Of a DNA stretch of 64,000 bases, positions 32,044 to 41,078 are shown piece by piece. Within the stretch, counting starts at the first letter, position 1; every line of letters starts with the position of its first letter. Under the pieces are notes generated by a model. That model made no database searches. It was given only the letters and a program-made list of their open reading frames with translations, and had not been told where the DNA came from. The translations under genes were made by a program, and so were the position numbers. This DNA comes from Lenzites betulinus (lineage: Eukaryota; Basidiomycota; Agaricomycetes; Polyporales; Polyporaceae), in contig JABYQU010000018.1 of assembly GCA_022264855.1 (NCBI GenBank), forward strand, positions 248,001-312,000, in the 5' to 3' direction.

Positions 32044-35000
32044 ATGTCGCGTGCACTCCTCTCTCGGGTCAGCCGAAGCTAACGACCTCGATCCCGCCCG
32101 ACTAGACTTGCTTGTGCCATGTACGTTTGTCTTGGGCACGGATCACCAAGAACGTCTCCTCTCTGGAGGTCATCGTCGAGAGATCGGACGTGCACTACCT
32201 CCTCTATCAGAAATGTCTCAAATACCTGATTATGACGTACCCCATCTCCTCTCTCAAATGCTCAACCCCGAGCGACATCATGGATCAACTCGGGCAACTT
32301 CCCCCGTCCTTTGGCATCCTCGTTAATCTTCTGGCAGACAAGTATCCCCGACCGGACTTGAAAAATCTTCCCCCAGAAGGACTTGCCATCACGTTCCGTT
32401 CCACCTCTGTGCTCGACTTCATTTTGTCTGGGATGCTTGCGGCCGTCGTCACCCTGAAGTATCATATAAATTGCGCACTGCGGGAGTCTCCGAACAATGA
32501 CACGACTGAGGCCGACATCTATGAGGCGCTTTTCCTGGACTGTATCACATCTCTATGGGAATATGAATGCCACACAAGAAGCGGGACAGCAGAATGGTCC
32601 CCGATGCCTTGGTCGCGTGAGTCTCTTCAAGAGATATCTGCAACCACATCAGCCCAAGGTCAGTAGCCTCTTTTGAGATAATCGCCCACTCGACACATTG
32701 CTCACAGTCTCCGATGCAGGGCCACTAACGTATCATACCCCCACCCTCAGTGAAGACGATCTTGTCGAGGAGGATAATCCAGGAATACCCACTGCGCGCT
32801 CGATATACGGTTCTCCTATGGACATTCCTTGGTTCGGCGCCTCCCACGACGGGTACCCCTTCTGCAACACGCTCTCAAGCTATACTATAGCTCGGCGTAG
32901 CAGTGTCATACAAACCTTACAGGATGATGCTGCACTCTGGGTGAGCGCGATGACTTTTGGGGTGCTGGAGATCGTAACGCGAACACGGATTCCCGAATCC
33001 ATGTTTCTTGTCTCGGGAGCTGACCCAGGAGAGACCGTATTGTCGGGCGATCGTATCCTTCGGTTCTTGCTCTACTGGTACCACCATATGTGCCGCTGGC
33101 ACCACCACCACCACCATCACCTTCATCATCATCATCATCATCACGACCATGGCCAAAATTCGGACCACGACCATGAACACGACCACGACCACGACCTTGT
33201 ACACGGCCACGGCCACGACCATGACCATGACCATGACCATGACCATGAACACGACCATCATCATCATCATCACCACCACCACCACGACGAAGCCCATCTC
33301 CAGCACGGTCTAGAAGTGGCACGGGTTCTCGACCGAGCGCTCAATGCACTCGACGAGGAAGAATGGGAGAACGCAAGCATCTTCGTGCGCGCCGGGCATC
33401 CGACCACCGAGGTCACTCACATGGTATGCACCGTCGCGCTTACCATCGCCCCCCTCTGCGAGCTCGCGAGCAACATCTGGGACACGCTCCACGAGATGGA
33501 CCACCTCATGGACAGGGCGCAGGACAAGCTGCGGAACTTGTACAACGCCACGCTCAGCTCGTGCGAGGACAGGATGTGCCGCGCGGGCTGGTGCCGAAAC
33601 ACGGTCTCGCATGACTTCATGTCCACCCTCTGGGGTCTTCGGATAGTGTCGAATCTCGTCCGGCTCCCGCCCTACATCCGGAAATCGCCCGACGAGCACA
33701 AGAGCTGTGACGAGTCACACTGCGTGTTCTACAAGATCGATACGACGACATATGTCCCGCGCCACGTTGAACCGTCATGCGCCTGCGCGTATATCAAACC
33801 GTCATTCGAAGACGTCGTACATCTTCTCGAGGAAGGTTTTGTACCTGTGGTTGTGTACGACGGAACACAGCTCCGTGTCCAACCGGCCAGCGCCGGCCCC
33901 TATGTCGCGATATCGCACGTCTGGGCCGATGGAATGGGGAGCACCACTGTAGATGGCGTTCCTGGCTGTGTAGTCAAGAGGATCGCAAGCCTCGCCCGAC
34001 GCCTTCTTCCGGAGTCGGGCGCGTTCTGGATGGACTCCCTGTGCATCCCCGATACGGGCAATCTGCGCACGAAGGCCATCAAGCTCATGGCGCAGACGTA
34101 CCGCGACGCAGCTAGCGTCCTCGTGCTTGACGATTGTATCCGCGCGCAGTGCTCCGAAGACAAGTCTTGGGAGGAGAACCTCTTCCGGATCGCAGCTTCC
34201 GGCTGGGTCAGGCGGGTCTGGACGCTTCAAGAAGGACTCCTGGCTCGCGAGCTCTACTTCGAGTTTGCTGATGGCCCGGTCAACGTCGAAGAGCGGCTCA
34301 AGCTCCTCATGGCCCAATCTACAGACGAAGACAGGCCCGACTCGTTCGAATACCTCAACCCCCGCTCCTGCAGCTCCCACGTTTCCGTCCTCGACTACCG
34401 CCTAAGACACGGCCCCAACCAGACAAGCCACAACGTGCCTCTCGACAGTGTGATCCGCCTCCTCCGGCTGCGCAGCACGACGAAGCCCGAAGACGAGCTC
34501 ATCGCTATCCACAGCCTCATCCCGTTCAATGTCGACGCGCTCCTCAAGATCAAAGGCAAGGACGCCGCACAGCGACGCATCCGCGCTTTCCTCCTCGAGC
34601 AGGGCACGGTCTCCAAGGAGCTCCCTACGCAGCTCACCCCGCGCATGTCGCTTGCCGAACCCGGCTTCTCATGGGCTCCCCGCACTCTCGTCTCTGCGAT
34701 CGAGGGCGCAGGCCTCGATTCTGGAACAGGGAAATGCACCCCCGACGGTCTCGTCGCCGAATACAACATCGCCGCATTCGATGAGCCGGTGCAGATTCCT
34801 GCAGAGTACATGACCGACCCGAAGCACCGGTTTCTGCGCATCCTCATCACCCTCCGCGGGACGCGCGCAACGTACATGCTCAGGCTGTATGTCGCTCTTG
34901 GTAACCAGGGCGCGACGTCGTTCGACGGGCTCGCGTTCTGCGACGCCGACGTGGACTCTGCTGGATCGGGCCTACAGGGACCGAAGAGTCGCTGCTTTGC

Positions 35001-35166
35001 TGTATCCGGGGCGCGCGAGCTACGTAGGCCTCTGACGCGTAAGGGGCCGCTGAACTACGTCGCGCCGGGCCGCATCTTGCGTATGGCACTGCAGTCCGAT
35101 AGGTTCAGGCCGGAAGACCTGTCGGTGATGGGGAACCTCGAGAAATATCTAGTGCAGCTGGTATAA
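32044..35166 (+). CDS. HET-domain protein 2 with His/Asp-rich insertion
   Basis: This is a paralogue of HET protein 1 over its whole length. The open frame at 32112 begins with TTG, so I infer a short first exon from ATG at 32044 (MSRALLSR) spliced at CACCAAG to NVSSLEVIVERS. A second intron lies near 32655-32715. The HET core is around 33890-34260: YVAISHVWADGMGS, FWMDSLCIPDTGNLRTKAI, YRDAASVLVLDDCIR and GWVRRVWTLQEGLLARELYF. The preceding Cys/His cluster (DEHKSCDESHCVF, RHVEPSCACAYI) is conserved. Unlike its paralogue it carries 66 residues of almost pure His and Asp (33100-33297). It ends EKYLVQLV at 35166. The expected role is cell-death signalling in allorecognition; a partner is unknown. 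Confidence 0.9.
33100..33297 (+). repeat. Coding His/Asp-rich tandem repeat (CAY/GAY) in HET protein 2
   Basis: It encodes two flanking poly-His runs around a centre of His-Asp, His-Glu and His-Gly dipeptides. The DNA is CAC/CAT with GAC/GAA/GGC codons. It sits where HET protein 1 has only the short acidic-plus-His segment HDDDDARVQH, directly after the shared GDRILRFL motif. Codon mixing (CAC and CAT alternate) indicates that it is not a fresh single-unit expansion throughout. Confidence 0.95.
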
Positions 35167-35397
35167 CCGCGTCTCTCTATGCGATGATCAGTTGCCTATA
35201 TGGGCGCTCCAAGCGTGTGTGTGGTTCCCCTACTGAAAGTACCATATGTACCATGCAGTACGTTAAAAGTGTGCACTTCCTATACGTGTGGCAAAACTGG
35301 CGTAACATTTGGCGTCGGTGTTTTTGAACCCAGACGTTCTCTATAGACCCGTATGTGAGTATACAAGAATCATTCTCGACCGAGACAGCGGAGAGGG

Positions 35398-36939
35398 TCA
35401 CCTGCGATACCTCGAATACACCTTCGCCGCTGCATGCGCGTCCCCAGTAATGAGCCACAAAAGGTGACCGTCGTGCGCTTGCGGGGACGGGGATGGGAAC
35501 ACAAACTCAAAGTCCCTTTCGACCTCCTTACGCTCACCGTCTGCATCCTCGCGCACCCCCTGCCGGAGCCAGTCCGAGTTCGCCTTGATGTTCCGTATGA
35601 TCTCCTCCTTCCAGCCCTCCCAGACCGAGGTGTCGTTCGGCAAGAGATCGTCCAGCACCCGGTGAAGCGGCCACATCTCCTCCGCAGACTCCGCGAGCAC
35701 CAGGAGCGCAAACACCACCATCACCGTGCGCGTCCCAAACTCATACCTCTGCGCACTCCCACCCGCCACCTCCCCGTCTGATTCCACCCTCTGCGTCCTC
35801 TCTACCCGCAAAACGCGCTCAAATAGAATGCCGCGCAACAGCGTCCCCAGATCCGGCGCCGACAAGTACGAATTATGCGCCCACCCCACCGCGAGCGACG
35901 CCAGAAACAGCAGCTGGCCCTCCAGCCGCCCCTGCGGCACAACAAGCAGCTGCGCCAGCAGCTGCACGGACAGCAGCACCGCGCACATACCCAGGTCATG
36001 GTACGCCGGCGCGCTCCCGTACGGCGCGAGCGCGAACCGCCCCCTTGTGAGCGCGTTCAGCGCGCCCTTGCGCCCGCGCAGCACAACGAGGTCCTCGCCG
36101 CCGTCGAGGATGCCCGCGCCGTCGCGGTTCGGCGTGCGGCGGTGCGCCGCGCGCTTGAAGCGGAGCGTGCTGCGCCCGATGATCGCGCTCGTCGTGCCGT
36201 TCACCGCGGCGCCCAGGAGGATCGTGCCCATACAGTAGTAGTCGCCGAGGAGCGCGCAGCCCACAGCCGCGGCGAGCGAGCAGAGGATCGCGAGCGCGGC
36301 GAGGACGCGCATGCTTGTGCTCTGGCGCAGCGTGGCGGCCATCTCGTCGGGGGGCTCGTGCGTGAGCCGGACGACAGTGACGGACGCGGGCCCGGACACG
36401 CGTTGGTCTTCTGTGCGGCGGCGACTTGGGAGCACAGGCAGTGCTTTGCACCCCTCGAGGAAGAGGTGGGCGATGTTGCACGTCTTCGGCTGCACCGAGC
36501 CCGAGAGGACGGACATGAACTGCGGGCCCGGTGCGCTCCCATCAATCCCGCAGAGCACCGCGGGAGATGTATTAGGGCCTGGGTAGAGCGCGTCCCAGAA
36601 GGCGGAGCATGCGAGCTGGCCGTAGCGGCGGGCGACCTCGTAGCTCCCCGGCTGGTTGTACCACCCGAGCCAGCGTCGGCCGTCGTAGACGTGCGTCGTG
36701 ATCATGGCCGAGACCGCGACATCTGCGCCGAAGAAGCCTGCGACGCCGGAGATGTCGAGGTCGAAGCCTTGGGTGGAAGAAGACGACGATGTGCCGGCGC
36801 CAGAGGAAGCGTTTGCGAGAACGCTGTCTCGCGCACGCGAGCCAATGGTTCGCAACCTGGATTGAATCTTCGTGAGCTGAAGATAGTGGGGGTCCCCGGA
36901 GGAACGTACACCGACATCCAAGTTACAGGTATGGTACAA
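35398..36939 (-). CDS. Polytopic membrane protein, function unknown
   Basis: The open frame ends YSRYRR at 35398. Its upstream end has no ATG. The nearest candidate is ATG at 36917 (M-S) spliced over a very short 35-base intron to LTKIQSRLRTIGSRARD, so the start is uncertain. Hydrophobic segments include MRVLAALAILCSLAAAVGCALLG, YCMGTILLGAAVNGTTSAIIG, GMCAVLLSVQLLAQLLVV with GQLLFLASLAVGWA, and VMVVFALLVLAE near the end. Between them are ISGVAGFFGADVAVSAMITTHVYDGRRWLGWYNQPGS-like soluble parts. No transporter or enzyme signature is recognised. Proteins of this sort recur in basidiomycetes as uncharacterised membrane proteins. Confidence 0.65.
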   Translation of the reverse strand: MYHTCNLDVGVRSSGDPHYLQLTKIQSRLRTIGSRARDSVLANASSGAGTSSSSSTQGFDLDISGVAGFFGADVAVSAMITTHVYDGRRWLGWYNQPGSYEVARRYGQLACSAFWDALYPGPNTSPAVLCGIDGSAPGPQFMSVLSGSVQPKTCNIAHLFLEGCKALPVLPSRRRTEDQRVSGPASVTVVRLTHEPPDEMAATLRQSTSMRVLAALAILCSLAAAVGCALLGDYYCMGTILLGAAVNGTTSAIIGRSTLRFKRAAHRRTPNRDGAGILDGGEDLVVLRGRKGALNALTRGRFALAPYGSAPAYHDLGMCAVLLSVQLLAQLLVVPQGRLEGQLLFLASLAVGWAHNSYLSAPDLGTLLRGILFERVLRVERTQRVESDGEVAGGSAQRYEFGTRTVMVVFALLVLAESAEEMWPLHRVLDDLLPNDTSVWEGWKEEIIRNIKANSDWLRQGVREDADGERKEVERDFEFVFPSPSPQAHDGHLLWLITGDAHAAAKVYSRYRR

Positions 36940-37249
36940 ACTGAAGGTGGGGACAAAAGGCTAAGGCGGGTGGTCCGTATAGCTGGAGACTAAATGTATT
37001 ACCAATAGAATAATCGTTACCCATCGCAGTATTGATGGGCCTCCACTGCGCTGGGAACCTAACCCGGCGCGTGAGGAGTACGGCTACAACGCGGCATAAG
37101 GTTCAGTCAATTTGCACTCGCCTGTGGTACGGGATTATCTACGTATAACGCAGTGAGGTAACGAGGGCTGTAGCTGTAGAGCCATGCGGTGCAGGCATGA
37201 TTTTCTCACAGTGCACCGGGTGGACTGAAGGAAGTTCCACGGCGACTGA
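36940..37249. other. Intergenic
   Basis: Upstream flank of the membrane-protein gene. No gene, RNA or repeat was recognised. Confidence 0.45.
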
Positions 37250-37673
37250 GTGCCGTCACGCATACGTGCATGTCCGACCGCTGAAGGCACGGCCCAGTGG
37301 AAGAGCTAGTTTCGCTTGCTCGTCGGATGGGGGTCTTTCGAGTGCGGATGCTCTCCTGCTTGCTGGAAGGTCTGTTGTCCGTCTGCGTCCTATGTACGAC
37401 ACTTGTACGACGTCCATATGAGCCTTAAAGTTGGCAGAGGACTAAGGAGGTGTCAGTTAGGGGACGGTGCCACTTGCCGAGCCCACCGAGTTCAAGGCGA
37501 ACAGGCCCTGTCTGCAGAGCACGGAGGCCAAGCGAATCGAGAACCAAGGGGGAGCGCTTGGCGCAGACAGAAGGTATATGTATGTCCGGGACAAGAGGCG
37601 GGGGCATCCTGCAGTTCAGAAAGTTCACGCCCAAGGATTTGTCGCTAATAGGAAACGTCCCGACGTCCTTTTA
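37250..37673 (+). pseudogene. Relic of a third HET-family C-terminus
   Basis: Two short plus-strand stretches align with the C-terminus of the HET proteins in different frames. AWRRQKVYVCPG (about 37556-37591) parallels DWRKSRKFVYVAPG of HET protein 1. After a one-base slip, LQFRKFTPKDLSLIGN (about 37608-37655) parallels LQSDRFRPEDLSVMGN of HET protein 2 without gaps. The DNA between is one base shorter than in HET gene 2 (41 versus 42), which explains the frameshift. Weaker resemblance (SSADALLLAG to RSIDALLFLGG) suggests that it reaches back to about 37260. No HET core remains. Confidence 0.6.
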
Positions 37674-37886
37674 GCAGCCGCTTAAATGCGTTACGCGCCG
37701 GGCGTTGAGTAGAAAGCGAATCGCCGATCCCGAGTTGGGGTACTAGCGTCATCGGTGACTGCCCGCTCCTCTCCCCGCATATAATGATATTTCAGCGACT
37801 TGAGTGCTGCACCAGCCTGCTTCAGCACCTTACCATCTTCACAAAAAGTAGAAGTTCTAGTCAGATTAACCCCGCGAAACGAAAAC

Positions 37887-38442
37887 ATGTCAATGGGCGA
37901 CGGTATGTCCCATCCCAGCACCAGCTCGACTCGGAGGCGATACTGAACGTCTCAAACTCCGTCTTCCCAGCCAACTCCAAGTTCCCCGGCCAGCGCGCCG
38001 CAGGCCTGCCCCCCTCGCCCTCGCGCGAGAACCCGGGGCAGGTCTTCCCGCAATCCGACCCCAAAGGCGAGCACCCATCCACCCTTCTCAACTGATCACG
38101 CCGACTAAACCCCCGGCGGATGCAGCTGCACCAGCAGAGACCGTGCCCGGGACAGGCGGCGGCGGTGGTGGGGGCGCGGGCCTGGGGAACCCGTACGTGC
38201 TCGACGACGCATTCGCGCGGCTTGACGGTGCGCTCGGGGGCGTGATCGACAAGGTGCGCGGGGAGGCTGGTGCCGCTGGGGAAGACACGCTCCTGAGGAA
38301 GTTGGAGGGGTGGAGGGGGGAGCTGACGCAGATTAGGGGTGGGGGTGGGGGCGGTTTGAAGAGCGCGGCAGGGGGCGCGAGGGGGAGGGAGGACGAAAGT
38401 GCGTTGGGGAACCAGCAGGAGGGCGGGATGTTCACGGATTGA
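37887..38442 (+). CDS. Small hypothetical protein, gene model unresolved
   Basis: Not recognised. Two plus-strand frames look protein-like. The first has QLDSEAILNVSNSVFPANSK near 37920-37980 with Pro-rich sequence after it. The second has GNPYVLDDAFARLDGALGG and a charged helix (TLLRKLEGWRGEL), ending GGMFTD at 38442. They are in different frames and I could not find a clean GT-AG junction, so either an intron with unusual ends or an indel separates them. An ATG (37887, MSMGDG) sits just upstream. The long minus-strand frame over the same bases is Pro/Arg/Cys-biased and looks like its shadow. Confidence 0.35.
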
Positions 38443-38552
38443 GGGTGGTGTGCGTTGGTCCCAGGTATGAGAAGAATACAACGGCATGTAATATCATAGC
38501 ATTCGCATCCACATTCTCACATAAACACGTACCCCCGCATGTACATGCAACG

Positions 38553-40525
38553 TTACAACCCTTTCCGCTCAGCGAGGTCCGCAGCCCGCTCCCACCGCAG
38601 CCACGGCTCCATCCCGGGCACGAACCGCGCCCTAAGCAGCGCAAACACCGCCCTCTCCAGCTGGTCCAGGAGGTGCAGCGCGCATATCACGAGCACGTTC
38701 AGCACCGGGCGGTCCCCGTCCAGGGGGTGCGTCGGCGGACATCCCCCAGCCACAGCGTCGACGAATCGCGCCGGGAGCAGCGCGACGCGCACTCTCTGCG
38801 CGAGGCTCGCCTTCCCGGCGATAGACGGTGTGCCTCGGCCAGAATGAGAGAGAACGGCGCAGAAGCGCGCGTCCGAGCTCGTGCGGAAGAGGTTCTCCGC
38901 GCGCGCGACGAGCAATGCGTGCTCCGGGGACGGCGCGAGCAGGAGCGTGCTGAAGAAGCGCGGCGCCGCATAGTGGATCGTCAGCGCCGGGCCCTCGCCT
39001 GCGGGGTCGCCGAAGAGCTGGCGCGGGACGGACGGGTCCCCGGAGACGAGCGCGACCCGTGCTCCGCGTTGGGTGAGGTGCGCAGAGAGGCGGCGGCGCG
39101 CGTATGCCTCGAGCGCGCCTTCGGGTTGCCATCCGATCCCACCGTATGTGCGCTCGTCGGCTGGGTGCAGGGAGGCGGAGGCGGAGGAGGGAGTAGAGGA
39201 GGGGGAGAGGGCGAACCACCCTGGTGCGGCGGGCTTCGGGTCGGGGCGCGGGAAGACGGGGAGGCGCTTGAGGTAGTGCAGGATCCAGGCGTGGTAGAGG
39301 ATGCGCGCGAGCGAGAGGAGGAGCGCGAATGGGTGGCGCGCGAGGACGCGCAGGAGGTTGGCGGTCGTGAGCGGGGTGGTGCGCCGCGTGAAGAGCGTTG
39401 CGGTGAGTTTGAGTTTGTCAGGGATGATCGTGGGTGTGGGGTCCGAGGGTGAGGAGGAGGGTGCGGTGGTGGGGGTGCGCAAGTGGATGCGCACCTTTGG
39501 GCGGGGCGGGGCGGCAAGGAGGAGCGGGGAGGAGGGCGCGGGCGGGGCGGCGACGGAGATGGTGTAGAAGCCGGCGCGGTCGTTGAACGGCGAGACGTGG
39601 AAGTCGCGCGGGAGCGTCCAGGTGTGATCGTAGCTGTCGCGCGAGCACCCATTAGCGTTCTGCACGCGCGCGATGCCATGATATGCTAGGCACTGAAGTA
39701 GTGAAGTACTGACCTGCAGGGCCCGTCGCTGTCCTCGCGCGTGCCCGGCTCGAGGACATGTACGTGCTTCTCCCCGAACGTATTGTGGATCTACGCGCGC
39801 CCCCGGTCAGTCACTCTCTCCCTTCCTCCTTCCCCCTCACCGAACGAAGAAGATTAACGCACCTCGAGCACAACCCACGCCAACGCCCCGTCCGGCGCAT
39901 AGCAGAAATACACTGTGAGCGGGTTGATACCCTCGTACCCCAGGTAGCTCGGCATCGTGAGCATCCACGCGTCGCCTCCCGCTCCCCACGCGCGTACCCC
40001 CGCGCGGTCGCGGCCCTGCTGTAGCAGCACCGCCGCGAGCTTCGCTTTCAGCGGCCCTGTCCCGAGCGTGTCACTGAGGTTCTCGCCTTTACCCGCGCGG
40101 CCCTCGTCCTCACCTTCATCCTCCTCAGGCCTGCGCGCCCCATCGGGCAGCAAGTACGCCCCCGCCCTGATCCCCGTCACGCGCCACTGCAGCCACCCAC
40201 TGCCCCACCCCCGCCCGCTCCTACTCCCCTCGCCGCGATACCCAAACACCCAGCCCCGCGCGAGGTCGAGCGCGCCGGCCTCGAGCGCGGCGAGCGGGAG
40301 GAGCAGCGCGAGCGTGGGGTAGGAAAAGGCGTGCGTGGCGGGGTGCGGGAGGAGCCGCGCGTGGGTGATGGTGTTTTCGAGGATGTAGGCGCGGGGTGCG
40401 GTGGGGGGTGAGGGGGGTGTGGAGGTGGGCGAGGTGGAAGGGGGTGAGGTGGAGGCGGCTGAGGGTGCTGAGGCTGCCTGAGGAACAGAGGTAGAGGAAG
40501 CGCGTCGTCGCCGGAGGGAAGACAT
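38553..40525 (-). CDS. DUF1365 family protein
   Basis: The start at 40525 is MSSLRRRRASSTSVPQAAS. The first exon has ENTITHARLLPHPATHAFSYP, the family's RHxRxxPxxHxFxYP-like opening, and INPLTVYFCYAPDGALAWVVLEV. A short exon gives IHNTFGEKHVHVLEPG, and the third begins NANGCSRDSYDHTW (donor GTACTT) with LPRDFHVSPFNDRAGFYTISV. NTFGEKH and FHVSPF are diagnostic for DUF1365. The C-terminal third has LLRVLARHPFALLLSLARILYHAWILHY and the end AADLAERKGL at 38553. In bacteria DUF1365 genes often sit near cyclopropane-fatty-acid-synthase-like and oxidoreductase genes, but no activity is established, so none is assigned. Confidence 0.85.
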
Positions 40526-41078
40526 GGTTGACGAGCTCAGGGGACGTTAACAGTACTAGTGCTGAGCCTTGACTCGGATGACGAAGAGCGCGAGGGGTCA
40601 GGACGGTGGTGGTGGTAGTCGGGAAGGAGGTGCGTATGGGACTGGACTGCATCCCGTCGTCGCGGGCAACATACTTAGACGTGTTCGGGCCCGTTCTCAC
40701 CCAGTCTGACGACGCGTCTGGACGCGTCGGCGTCGTTGCCAGAGTGGGCCGAAGTTGCGCGTTGCTGCATACCCACGGTCGTATAGATGTCCTGCAGTCT
40801 GCACGCGAGATGCAGCGATTTGATTCAGGGACGGCACACGACGAGACGGCAGCCCACAAAACGCAGTGCGGATGCGGAAAGCTAGTTGATTACACGAGAG
40901 AAGAGAAGAGTCATTAAGAACACGCGGACGTGAGTGCGTTCGTACTACAGCGAGAGCGTCCGCATCTACCACCACCCCTCTACGATCTCCACCACTGCCA
41001 CCACTAGTACTGTTTCCGCGGTCCCGCCCACCCGCCGGTTGGGCACGGACGGGTCCGACTTCGGTCACGACGAGCAGC
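40526..41078. other. Intergenic: DUF1365 promoter and aconitase 3' flank
   Basis: Both neighbours are on the minus strand. Near 40700-40735 there is GACGACGCGTCTGGACGCGTCGGCGTCG-type sequence with two ACGCGT sites, which resembles fungal MluI-cell-cycle-box-like elements, but this is weak. No gene seen. Confidence 0.4.

Noticed and set aside
32906..33322. Long antisense frames rich in Val/Met and Gly/Arg over the His/Asp repeat
   Set aside because: They are complements of the CAY/GAY repeat and have no motif. The sense frame is fixed by the HET homology.
35875..36993. A 372-codon plus-strand frame over the membrane-protein gene
   Set aside because: Arg/Ala/Glu-rich with no hydrophobic or known segment. 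The minus frame shows clear membrane helices.
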